From positions 85,604-149,603 of the forward strand of contig MU128981.1 of the NCBI GenBank assembly GCA_014904985.1: a DNA stretch of 64,000 nt, read 5' to 3'. Within the stretch, counting starts at the first letter, position 1, and each line of letters opens with the position of its first letter. Under the pieces are notes generated by a model, which was not told the origin of the DNA, made no database searches, and worked only from the letters and a program-made list of their open reading frames with translations. The translations under genes and the position numbers were made by a program. Positions 1-9,114 of the stretch are shown in pieces. Source of the stretch: Hydnum rufescens UP504 (Eukaryota > Basidiomycota > Agaricomycetes > Cantharellales > Hydnaceae).

Positions 1-79
1 TCTTGTGGAATGAAAATAACACCTGGTTGTGGTGGGCATAATAAATCCACCCCCCCAATCCCTGAGGATTCAGGTCTAA

Positions 80-643
80 TCATTCAGATTCTCTCCCAGA
101 GTGGAGGGCAAGTGCACTCCATTGTCCCTCAGAAAATATGAATAAATACATTTCTTCACCACTCAGTGGAGTCTGAAAGGATTTCACTACTGCCAGGGGC
201 CCCCAATTTGCTGATATACATATCTCATGTAGGACACTGTCCATGCCTGTTAGGTCAGGGGGGAAACTCAATTGTGTGTCTGTGAGGTCCCTTAAATCAT
301 CAACAGGGGAGGAGGGTGGGGGCAGGAAGAAAAGAAACATGAAGAAGGGGGGGCCAGTGATGACAATGGGGACATGAGGACACCTGGCCCCCCTGGCAGG
401 AATGTACATAATGGCCAAGTACATGTACTGTACCCATTGGAAAGGACATTGCAAACAGACCTGAGGCGTAAAGGATAATAGTGTACATATATGGTATACA
501 GAGCACACCAAGATAGTAGGCAAGTGGACATGGGGAGAAACAAAGAAATATAACAATGGAATTACCAATATAGGTGGCAGAAAAATAGCTGGTATCCAGG
601 TATATTGGAACAGTGTATATGGGTGCTTTGTTAATTTCTGCAA
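80..643 (-). CDS. Unrecognised 187-aa open frame, doubtful
   Basis: An uninterrupted minus-strand frame of 187 codons. The first 40 residues are hydrophobic (Ile/Leu/Pro/Phe-rich), the rest shows no motif I recognise. It lies in CpG-depleted DNA where stop codons created from CGA are common, so an open frame here is mildly surprising, but two other frames are also partly open over the same stretch. It may be a decayed transposon or host-gene remnant. No neighbouring gene supports a role. Treat as a possible gene fragment only. Confidence 0.15.
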   Translation of the reverse strand: MQKLTKHPYTLFQYTWIPAIFLPPILVIPLLYFFVSPHVHLPTILVCSVYHICTLLSFTPQVCLQCPFQWVQYMYLAIMYIPARGARCPHVPIVITGPPFFMFLFFLPPPSSPVDDLRDLTDTQLSFPPDLTGMDSVLHEICISANWGPLAVVKSFQTPLSGEEMYLFIFSEGQWSALALHSGRESE

Positions 644-779
644 GTGCCAGTGTTGAGTTAAGCTTTCAACAGACAGCCAACATCAAATGTGATGTTGCTG
701 GGTCCCACTGAGGCCCTGGCTTTGTTGGATAGGCTGAGTGTGGGCACAATATCTGTGCCCAAATCTCAGCTCTCCAACA

Positions 780-1310
780 AGCCTACTTCAAGGGAATACA
801 CCACCTGATGCATATCACATCACTATGCTCAATCTTCCTGTTTGGGTTCATGTGCTCCTCCTGGGGGCTAGGTGTCATTGCTCAGGCTGTGTGTGGGTGC
901 ATTCTGTGCACCCAAATCACAGCTTTTCAACACACCTACCTTCAGTGTGTTCTGAGAACTTCTGGCCTCACTGTTCCTCATCTTCCCCTCATCTCCCACT
1001 CAACATGACCTGGGGGGGTCAAATCATGGCCAATTTCAATGTCCTTGGGCTCAATCAACTCCTCTCATTCATCCAAATCTGCCAAGCATATTTATGTGAT
1101 GAACTGACCACTTTCCACTGTGCTATCCTCAATCTTCTATTCTGGGTTCATGTGCCCCCCCTGGGCACTAGGTGTTGTTGCTCAGGCTGTGTGTGGCTGC
1201 ATTTTGTGCACCCAAATCACAGCTTTTCAACACACCCACTTCCAGTGTATTATGACCACTTCTGGCCTCACAGTTCCTCATCTTCTCCTCCATCACCAAT
1301 GTTGGCACCT
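780..1310. repeat. Tandem direct repeat, about 300-bp period
   Basis: Two diverged copies (about 785-1000 and 1085-1300) share long blocks such as GGGTTCATGTGC, GCTCAGGCTGTGTGTG and CACAGCTTTTCAACACACC at an offset of 300 bp. A shorter third piece lies at 738-790. Plus-strand frames through both units are open but are repeats of each other; no protein family recognised. Confidence 0.7.
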
Positions 1311-1811
1311 CAGTCAGCCACTTAGAGGGGCCTTAATAGGTATGTCAAACTGCATCAAATCAAAAGCCTAAGAGGCATCAAAATCCTTTGATATCAAATA
1401 ATTTCAAGAGGGTGACCTTAGGTCAATCCATAAGTCTGCCCATAGGCATTTTGATCTCAAACTCATATTTGGCTGGGGGTATCAGGATAGGTCCCAGCAA
1501 GCCCGGGAATGCCCCCAAGTGGGTCAACAGGGCCATACAGGCTTATCGGCAGCTACAATTATTTACTTATTACTGTATTGTTTATTCTCATCAATAATTA
1601 TTAATATTATATACATATTATCCCCCTGCCCACAAGGGGGGGGGGGGTTGCACCCAGCAGGGCCACACCCCACCTGGTGGTCACACACTTCATTTTACCT
1701 GCATATTTCATCTGGGGGTCACACCCCATTCTTGCAGGTGTTCAGTCAGTGGGGTCATGGGTTGCTTTGTTCAGGGTTGTGTGTTTTGGGGATGGTGCAG
1801 GTAGTGGGCAC

Positions 1812-1923
1812 CTACATTAAACAAGGTACTACCTTAGTAAAAATAAAATAAAATAAAACCAATGCAAAAGGAGCAGCCTATGCTGCTCCTTTTGCATGGT
1901 TGGACATGTAAATATATACTTAC
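1812..1923 (-). other. Hairpin intron, element 1 minus module a
   Basis: Minus strand: donor GTAAGT at 1923, H hairpin 1862-1897 (ATGCAAAAGGAGCAG with CTGCTCCTTTTGCAT), branch TACTAAG near 1839, acceptor TAG at 1814-1812. Length 112 bp. The P palindrome (ACACCTGC...GCAGGTGT) is at 1934-1960, just upstream of the donor. Confidence 0.7.
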
Positions 1924-2121
1924 TTTAAAGATTACCACACCTGCAGTAGCAGGTGTGTGGCTCTTTATTCCTCTGTGGCTTTGTGTGTGCATCCTCATTC
2001 CTTTGCCCATTTTCATTCTCATGGCAGTACCTGTTCATATGTGGGGTTTCATTGGCAACTGGGGGGTGAGCAGGTTTGGGCTCGTGGTTGTGTGGTTCGT
2101 GCATTGGGTGGGCATCTTGGC

Positions 2122-3769
2122 CTAGAATAAAAGATAAGTTAGTTTAAAAAACTCACACAAAAAGAGCAGTGACTGCTGCTTGTTTTGCACTGTAAGCAGG
2201 AGAAAAAGGGGGAATCTCTGCTACAGTCCGTGATATGGAATCGAGAATGAAGAATGGGGGCCACCAAAATAATTTGAATATTCAGGTCTGGGTGTAGGAA
2301 GGTCTTTGGGATAGAAGATAATCTGCTGTAAGCAGCAGTTGCCCAAACAGATGAATAAAGGGGAAAATGTGCCACAAATACCACACTCTAAGGTCCTAAT
2401 CTTGTGGCCCTAGACAAAGTGCAGTAGGAACAGTGTCCTCAGATGGAATTCACCCAGGAATCCAGCAGCAATACTTCAGTGCTTCAGACTGGGGAGGGGG
2501 AAGACAATGGAATTTTCAGCACAATTTGCTTAATATACAACCCAGCTATGAGATCAGATATTGGACGGAAGCAGGGGGATAGGGGAAATATGGAGAAAAA
2601 GGAATCAAGTCAAAAGCTTCAAAACTGACAGAGATATTTGATTTATAAGGCTGGGGATAGGATAAAGCATAAAATGACTATTTCTCCTTCCCTTTGGACA
2701 GATTCCCATGAGGAATGGTGGAATACATCTTCCTAGATGTCCTATCCTTCGGATATAAGGCTACCAGACAATATTCAATATTTGAAAATTGGAAGAGGGA
2801 ATGATGTTCTCCTGAGACAAGGGGGAAATTCATATGCAGAACACCTAGTTCTTCTTTGTTCGTGACACCCTTTATACCGTTGGATGTGCATTTTTAATAC
2901 CTTTCTAGGCGGGTTGTTTCATGCAAATCAGATCAAAACTGAAGGAGAAATTCGAAACATACACCTTCTGATTATGAATGAGCAGATGGAATCATTCCAG
3001 AAGCTTCAGTTTTAATCCGACGAACACATAATTAGTATCATTCGATAGGTATTGATCACAGCTTTCAGGGAGCTATATTTGAGAGTCGATCAGATACGAA
3101 TTGACTTCAAAAAGCGGAAAATACTCCTTAAGAGCATGGATTTCATAGAAAAATCATTCTACAACATGCAATTTTAATCGGATCGACTCGTGCTCAGTAC
3201 CGTTGGATAGGTGTAAATCATATCTTTCCGGACGCTACTTTTTCAAGCCGATCCGATCAAAACTGATGGAGAAATGTGACAAATACTCCTTGAGAGTGCC
3301 GCATTTGCCCCTATTTGATTATGTATCACATCCGCAAGTAGGAATGAAGGCCTGGGTGTGTAATCCATTGTATTACATAATCCTAATTCGTTAGAGTCAC
3401 CCTTAAGGCAGCAGGATTGATTTGAAGGGATTGGGGGTGAATTCAAGACAATATACAGAAGGGCAAGTTGAATTGCTGGGTCCACCATATCATGGCTTAT
3501 GGTAGGGCATAGATGAATACAGTCCCTGTGGCCTGTGGAGGACTGTGGGAGATTGACTTGTGTACAAGGGAAATGAGCATTCCATTTACATCTTTTCAGG
3601 CATATGGAATTCATGCTCATCCATGAACAGACAAAAGAATTGTTATTCAGATGACATATTGGTACATTTTTAATTTGTTCATCAGAAAATTTGACACTGA
3701 ATGGGAACTCTATGTGGCAGGGATTTTTCCCTCCAACAGCACATTTGTAGCTACCAAAGAAATACATAC
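2122..3769 (-). other. Hairpin intron, element 1 minus module b, split by an LTR
   Basis: Acceptor TAG at 2124-2122, branch CTAACTT, H hairpin from about 2153 interrupted after GTTTTGCAC by the LTR-like insertion 2191-3738. Its 3' remainder follows at 3739 after the duplicated GCAC. Donor GTATGT at 3769. P palindrome CACACACCCACTGCAG...GTGTG at 3779-3806. Without the insertion the intron would be about 96 bp. Confidence 0.7.
2191..3738 (+). mobile_element. Solo-LTR-like insertion, copy A (4-bp target duplication GCAC)
   Basis: Starts TGTAAGCAGG and ends CCCTCCAACA (TG...CA, the usual LTR termini). It is flanked on both sides by GCAC, a 4-bp target duplication. It interrupts the H hairpin of an intron: joining the flanks gives the GTGCATTTGTAGCTA seen in the sister module at 4025-4040. 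Two more copies lie at 4995-6345 (inverted) and 21812-23166. Copy A is about 200 bp longer than these, and its CpGs are mostly lost. No coding frame is seen. Confidence 0.8.
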
Positions 3770-3959
3770 TTTATGTGGCCACACACCCACTGCAGTGGGT
3801 GTGTGGCTCCCTCATTTCCTGTGGCTTCAGGCATGCATTGTCCTTCATTCATTGCCACATTTGTGTGTAATGGGGTGTGGTGTTTTGTGGGATCTTGGCA
3901 GGCCCATGGGTTGGGCTTGTGGATGCATGACTTCATGCATTGGGGTGGGGCATCTTGGC

Positions 3960-4055
3960 CTAGAATACAAGATAAGTTAGTTTAAAAAACTCATGCAAAA
4001 AGAGCAGCAACTGCTGCTCTTTTTGTGCATTTGTAGCTATTAAAAAAATACATAC
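3960..4055 (-). other. Hairpin intron, element 1 minus module c
   Basis: Donor GTATGT at 4055, H hairpin 3993-4030 (ATGCAAAAAGAGCAG with CTGCTCTTTTTGTGCAT), branch CTAACTT, acceptor TAG at 3962-3960. P palindrome 4065-4092. Length 96 bp. Confidence 0.75.
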
Positions 4056-4245
4056 TCTATGTGGCCACACACCCACCACAGTGGGTGTGTGGCTCCCTCA
4101 TTTCCTGTGGCTTCAGGCATGCATTGTCCTTTGTTTGTTGGCATGTTCATGCATAATGGGGTGTGGCATTTCATGGGGTCTTGGTGGGCCCACAGGTTGG
4201 GCTTGTGGCTGTGTGACTTCATGCATTGGGGTGGGGTGTGTTGAC

Positions 4246-4345
4246 CTAGAATAGTATATGTTAGTTGAAATCAAAGGTTGCACAAAAAGAGCAGCAGCAG
4301 CAGCTCTTTTTGTGCATCTGAAACCAGTAAAAAACAATATATACC
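4246..4345 (-). other. Hairpin intron, element 1 minus module d
   Basis: Donor GTATAT near 4345, H hairpin 4280-4315 (GCACAAAAAGAGCAG with CTCTTTTTGTGC around a CAG run), acceptor TAG at 4248-4246. Its P palindrome at 4354-4380 is decayed. About 100 bp. Confidence 0.7.
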
Positions 4346-4434
4346 TTATATGGCCACACCCACCTCCAGCAAGTGTGTGGCTCTCTGTTTTCCTGCTCTT
4401 CATCATGGCTTCCTGTGGGCATTGTCATTGTTCA

Positions 4435-4510
4435 TTTGTTCACTCACTCATTCACTCATTCACTCATTTGCTTGTTTGCTTGTTTGCTTGTTCACTTGTT
4501 CATGTGTTTC
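4435..4510. repeat. Short tandem repeat (CACTCATT / TTGCTTGT)
   Basis: Runs of CACTCATT followed by TTGCTTGT units in the exon between modules d and e of the minus array. Simple-sequence expansion; no coding meaning visible. Confidence 0.7.
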
Positions 4511-4560
4511 CATTCACATGGTCATGTGCAGGGTGTTGTTTGTGGGTGGAACAGCTTGAC

Positions 4561-4678
4561 CTAGAATAGTAAATAAAAGTGTTAGTAAAAAATTTAAAAC
4601 CTGTGCAAAAAGAGCAGCTTTTGCTGCTCTTTTTTGTGCCATTGTATCTACTAGCATAAAAATAAAAATAAAACTCAC
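4561..4678 (-). other. Hairpin intron, element 1 minus module e
   Basis: Donor GTGAGT at 4678, H hairpin 4603-4639 (GTGCAAAAAGAGCAGC with GCTGCTCTTTTTTGTGC), branch TACTAAC at about 4580, acceptor TAG at 4563-4561. P relic 4684-4716. Length 118 bp. First intron of this arm, next to the element's centre. Confidence 0.72.
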
Positions 4679-4939
4679 CTTTTGACCACACAATGCACAG
4701 GGGTGGGTGTGTGGTCATTGGTGTCTGCCTTTCTAGGTGGTTGCCTCTTTGGTGTATGCAGTCAAGGGAGAGTGCAACTCAATGCTGGCAATTGCTGGAA
4801 TTAAGTGCTGGCATGGCAAGCAGGATATGGATGAATAATAAGGAGACAAATAGGTGATAGGTGTGAGATAATAAATATTTTGTGCCAAAAATGATAGAGA
4901 ACAATAATAATAAGGCAGACTTCCATGAGGCACTATATG

Positions 4940-6954
4940 TGTCAGGGTCTGCCCCTTACTCCGGTCAACTCCAGTCAACTCTGGTCCACTCCAGTGTTGG
5001 AGGGATAAATCCCCACCACATAGAATTCGTATCACTGCCCAACTACCTCCTCAAATGAATCCAATATATTCGATTCTGCCCTTTCATCTCTCGTTGTTCC
5101 TTTTATTATTAAATAGCATGGATTCCCCTCTTTCAAAACTGTAGCCCACTTGCTCCTCCTCCACCTTGTATACGAGACATTTATTTTTCCACCTCCAGGT
5201 CTTCAACAGACCACCTGATTTTGTATTTACCTCAAGTCCAGCCAATTGTGGCTTTGGCAATTCAACTTGCCCTTTTCATTGATGCTCAATCCAGTCTTCT
5301 GTGCCATTGCCTCAAGGGCGATATACGAGTCCCAATTATGTAATCAATATTGCCTAATCCTTTGGATCCAACTCACGGATTAGTCACATGCTAAATAGGG
5401 GCTATTCCCATACTCTCAAGGAGTATTTCGCGAATATCTCCCTCATTTTTGATCGGATCGACTCGGCAAGATAGCGCCCAGAAGGCTACAATCAATTCCT
5501 ATCCAACGGTACCACACACGCGTTTATCGGATACTAACTGCATCCTCCAGATCGATTTTACCTCATGCTCCACACTATCCTTCAGTATTTCGCGAATATC
5601 TCCACCAGTTTTGATCCAATTCGTTAGTAACAACCACCCCTGGAAAGACGCTAAGAATCCTCATCGAATGATACCAAGGGAAAAACGAGCGGATTAGAAC
5701 TCGGCTTTCTGTGATTTAGTCTCCCCATGTCTCATTTCACTTTTACCTCCGCTTTTCTGATTATTAAAGGCAATTATGGTTCCAGCACCCTATGTCCGAT
5801 GGAGGGTACGTCTAGGGCGACCAGTTCCACCTTCCCCAAGGGATTCTGTTCAGTAGGAGAGGAGGAATATCTTGGTTAAGCCATATTCCCCTGTTCTGAA
5901 TTGTTAATTGAATATCTCCTTCAGTTTCAAGCTTTTGACTTGATTTCTTTTTCATCATTTTCGCCTTAATCCCATCTTTCTGCCGGTTATCATAGCATTT
6001 TTCTGTGATGTATATTAAGTGCAGGAGATGCGAATTTCCATTGTCTTTCCCTCACCCCCAGTTTTGAAGGCTTAACAAACTGCCACTGGTCTAAGGGTAA
6101 ACTCCACAACACAAGCACTACTTATCAGGCTTTTGATAGGTTCTCAAGAGGAGGACTTAGTGTGTGATTTGATCCTTTCATTCACTGTTTAGATAGTCTC
6201 TATCAGAGCAGTACATTCTCCCTTTCCAAAGACCGTTCCTTCTCAAGGACCTGAACACCTGGATTGATCCCGTGATCCCTTCTCTTCATTCTCAATCTCA
6301 TATCATGGACTGTAGCTGGAGTCAACTTCAAAATTCCTGCTTACACCAGATCACTCCCGTCCTTGTCCACCCACCTCCAGTCTGGTTCTCCACTTATTTC
6401 CTTTGCCCAAGTCCACTTTGCTTCTGGTTTGACTCTGGTCCAACCCTATCTTGGTTTCATTTCCTTTTCATTTCCCTTTCATTTCCCATTTGCTTCTGGT
6501 TTGCCCCTGGCTGAGTTCCTGTTCCTGTTCCTGTCCCCCTTGTAACCACCCCCAGTTTAGCAATCACTCCCTGTAGTATAGCCATCATGTATAAGTAGTC
6601 CAAGAGTGAAGTCCAGAGACCCCAGCTTTGGTCTCTCAGGATTTCCACTGCTACTCAGGACTACAGGTCAGCCTTCATGTATTCTGTATTCATATTACAT
6701 AATCTCAGGATTTCTGCTGCTACTCCAGACTACAGCTCCAAGTATTATCCAGTCAACTCCACAAGCTTAAGGACTGCTGTGCTCATTTCCACCTAGTCCC
6801 TTCCAGGCTGCTGGACTGCTCCTCTGACATCCCTAACCTCCTTATCTCATTCTTGCCCAGATTCTTCCGGACTTAGCCGGACTTACACCAGACTTAGCCG
6901 GAATTATTTGTGTTTACATTTGTTTGGTGCCCTTGTCACAGTGTGGCCCTGACA
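4940..6954. mobile_element. LTR-like insertion (5-bp target duplication ATATG) with another nested in it
   Basis: Begins TGTCAGGG, ends GGCCCTGACA, and is flanked by ATATG on both sides (4935-4939, 6955-6959). Removing the nested element 4995-6345 leaves about 660 bp. Termini match the element at 17385-18227 (TGTCAGG...CCTGACA), so both are probably one solo-LTR family. It interrupts the central inverted repeat of element 1. Confidence 0.7.
4995..6345 (-). mobile_element. Solo-LTR-like insertion, copy B (4-bp target duplication CCAG)
   Basis: Inverted relative to copies A and C: plus strand begins TGTTGGAGGG and ends CCTGCTTACA, flanked by CCAG on both sides. It keeps many CpG sites (for example GATCGGATCGACTCGG near 5450) where the other copies read TG or CA, so it is younger or escaped mutation. 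1351 bp. Nested inside the insertion 4940-6954. Confidence 0.8.
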
Positions 6955-7515
6955 ATATGCCAACATTGCAAAGCAGATTGGATCATTTCTGTGGGCCAGA
7001 ATTGAGCCAAATTTAAATATGTTGGTCATACATATGCATATACTATGGATGATCCATTATTATAGACAACCTGGCCATTTTTCAATTTCTGACACCTTCA
7101 ATTGCCTAAATAGGGAATTGAGGACACAGAAAATTGAAAAATTGACGGAACATCTGATATAATTAATCACTCAGATAGAGGGCATATGTGCCACAAATAT
7201 ACTCACATTTGGGCCCATTTTGACCAATAGAAGTGGCCCAATGCAGCTTGCAATGTAGGCATATCCTGCCTTATTGAGCTCTGACCTACTATGGCTGCCT
7301 TTATCATCCTTTCTGAAAATATTCATTATATTGTAACTTATTACTTGTCTATATATGGGCTACTAATCTATATGGTGCATGTGGCACTGGCACTTGAGCA
7401 CTTTTGGAGATCTGGGAATTGCTGGCATTGAGTTGTGTCTCCCTGCAAACACATACACTGACCGCCTAGAAAGGCAAGTAGATGACCACACCCACTGCTG
7501 CAGGTGTGGTCAAAA

Positions 7516-7620
7516 GGTGAGTTTTTTTTATGCTAGTAGATACAATGGTGCAAAAAGATCAGTGAAAGCTGCTCTTTTTGTGCTGCTTTGAATTTTTTTA
7601 CTGACACTTTATTTTTCTAG
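7516..7620 (+). other. Hairpin intron, element 1 plus module 1
   Basis: Donor GTGAGT, H hairpin 7548-7583 (slightly decayed), branch TACTGAC, acceptor TTTCTAG ending at 7620. Length 105 bp. P palindrome 7484-7511 upstream. Confidence 0.72.
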
Positions 7621-7882
7621 GTCATGGCCAGGTCCCAGGCACCAAACAAGACCCCACCAAATGACAAGACCTGACCACCAAGGTCCCAAATGGCAACACA
7701 CAAACTGAAAATGCCCCAAATGAAGCCATGCCAAGTGAAATGGCCCCAAATCAAACAGTGCCAAACAAAACCACACCAAGCAAAATGCACCATGACACAG
7801 AGGTGGCTATGTGCTGGCCAAGTGGCCACACAGGCCACATGAACCACACACCCACTACAGTGGGTGTGTGGTTCTATATAAG

Positions 7883-7972
7883 GTAAGTGTACCCCCAACA
7901 GCACAAAAAGAGCAGCAATGCTGCTCTTTTTGTGCTGGTTTTAATTTTTTAACTAATGATCTATTATTATAG
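7883..7972 (+). other. Hairpin intron, element 1 plus module 2
   Basis: Donor GTAAGT, H hairpin 7901-7935 (GCACAAAAAGAGCAGC with GCTGCTCTTTTTGTGC, perfect), branch AACTAAT, acceptor TTATAG. Length 90 bp. P palindrome 7842-7873 (AACCACACACCCACT with AGTGGGTGTGTGGTT). Confidence 0.8.
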
Positions 7973-8114
7973 GCTAGCCAGACCCATGGTGCCAGGCCCC
8001 TGAATGATAACCTGCCTGCAAAGCGAGATCTGTGAATGATGAGACACCAAATGAAGTGATGCCAAACCATAGGAACCCCACACCTGCTATCACAGGTGTG
8101 TGGTTTTATACAAG

Positions 8115-8203
8115 GTAAGTAATGCACCCTGAAAAAAGAGCTGCTCTGGCAGCTCTTTTGCATTCATTTTAACTTTTAACTAACACCTTATTTATTATTC
8201 TAG
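8115..8203 (+). other. Hairpin intron, element 1 plus module 3
   Basis: Donor GTAAGT, H hairpin about 8126-8160, partly decayed, branch AACTAAC, acceptor TTCTAG. Length 89 bp. P palindrome 8078-8103. Confidence 0.75.
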
Positions 8204-8322
8204 GTTATCATCTCAACCACCCAAACCAGCCACCCCTCCCCCAGAAATGATCATGCACCCACTGAACAAGAGCCACAAGTGCAATCTGCCCAAGAACATG
8301 GCAGGTGTGTGGTAATCTTAAG

Positions 8323-8421
8323 GTAAGTACAATCCCACAAAAGGAGCAGTGTATGCTGCTCCTTTTGTGTGGCTTTCTTTCCCCACCTCCCTTTTCACTA
8401 ATGCATTATTTATTATCCTAG
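8323..8421 (+). other. Hairpin intron, element 1 plus module 4
   Basis: Donor GTAAGT, H hairpin 8336-8368 (ACAAAAGGAGCAG with CTGCTCCTTTTGT), branch CACTAAT, acceptor TCCTAG. Length 99 bp. Only the 3' half of P remains upstream (GCAGGTGTGTGG). Confidence 0.75.
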
Positions 8422-8594
8422 GTTTTCATCTGAACCCATGACCCTGACCAATCCCCATTGAAGACCCACAACCCTGCAGAACAACCATGCAAGAATGGTG
8501 ACCCCAAATGAAACCCACAAATGGGAAAACATGATACAGGGCCACAAACCCTGGACAAACCCAACACCTGCTTTGGTGGGTGTAATAATTTGAG

Positions 8595-8694
8595 GTAAGT
8601 AGTCACCATCTATAAGTATGATTGTGCAAAAGGAGCAGCATGTGCTGCTCCTTTTGCATGGTTTTCCTTTTTTACTAATTATTTTTGATTGTAG
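8595..8694 (+). other. Hairpin intron, element 1 plus module 5
   Basis: Donor GTAAGT, H hairpin 8624-8659 (GTGCAAAAGGAGCAGC with GCTGCTCCTTTTGCAT), branch TACTAAT, acceptor TTGTAG. Length 100 bp. P reduced to a half site. Confidence 0.75.
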
Positions 8695-9114
8695 GCATTT
8701 TCAACCCACAGCCCTCATCAACCCTTTCCACCCTGACCCCAAACCTGCATGAACCACCAACTGAAAAACAGTGACCCTGCCACATGACCCTGGATGAGGG
8801 GGATATGTAGAGTATAATGATAATAATAATAACAAATTAATTATAAACAAAACACCACCCCAGAGGGTATGCATATAATAATGAATAAATAATGATAAAT
8901 AGTTGGCACCTCCCAATAAGCCCATATAGCCTGGTGACTGGAGGAGTCTACAAGGTTGACTGAAGTGAAAATCATAAAAGACTGATTTCAGCCATAATAA
9001 TGAAGGGACCTACTTAGGTCCATTATTTGCCTCAGAAATGGTACCTAATTGGGTACACTTAGGTGACTGACCAAGGTGGTTTTTAGCATATAATCTTATG
9101 GCCAGGGCTGATTA

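Larger units (their letters stand above)
1660..4790 (-). repeat. Minus-strand array of hairpin-intron modules, element 1
   Basis: Read on the minus strand, the order per module is exon, P palindrome, GTRNGT donor, H hairpin, TACTAA-type branch point, TTCTAG acceptor. Five H and five P copies are visible. The first exon of the array (near 4770) holds GAGTGCAACTCAATGCTGGC, whose complement recurs at the start of every other array. The second module is split by an LTR insertion (2191-3738) that landed inside its H hairpin. Exon lengths are irregular and TGA stops are frequent. Confidence 0.75.
4835..7340. repeat. Central inverted repeat of element 1 (interrupted)
   Basis: Left arm 4835-4939 continuing at 6955-7010, right arm about 7190-7340. 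Matching blocks: AAGGCAGAC/ATGCCAACATTGCAA on the left pair with TTGCAATGTAGGCATATCCTGCCTTATT on the right. The left arm is only continuous once the LTR-like insertion 4940-6954 is ignored. The same centre, better kept, is at 18930-19300. The two module arrays diverge from it, so a shared or bidirectional promoter here is a reasonable inference, not an observation. Confidence 0.6.
7420..8900 (+). repeat. Plus-strand array of hairpin-intron modules, element 1
   Basis: Mirror of the minus array. It starts with GGCATTGAGTTG (near 7430), then P, donor, H, branch point and acceptor repeat. Five introns of 89-105 bp separate exons of 262, 142, 119 and 173 bp. Exons are rich in CCAAATGA and CCAAACAA blocks, and TGA is frequent in all frames, as expected if CGA mutated. 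The last exon runs into GGGGGATATG and the TAATAATAA tract. Confidence 0.75.
1520..8935. mobile_element. Hairpin-intron composite element, copy 1
   Basis: A symmetric element. The left edge (about 1520-1560) and right edge (about 8900-8935) are inverted relatives: GATAAGCCTGTATGGCC on the complement of the left edge matches AATAAGCCCATATAGCC on the right. Inside each edge is an AT-rich tract (TAATAATAATAA) next to GGGGGATATG. A minus-strand module array (about 1660-4790) and a plus-strand array (about 7420-8900) point away from a central inverted repeat. Three LTR-like insertions interrupt it (2191-3738, 4940-6954 and nested 4995-6345). The same architecture recurs at 16.0-24.6 kb. No transposase or other protein is recognisable in it. 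I infer one transposable or duplicated unit; its class is unknown. Confidence 0.65.

Noticed and set aside
7617..7904. 95-codon minus-strand frame across an exon of the plus array
   Set aside because: It is open because the plus-strand exon is rich in CCAAATGA/CCAAACA, which reads as Phe/Trp/Gly/Val on the other strand. Splice signals are on the plus strand.
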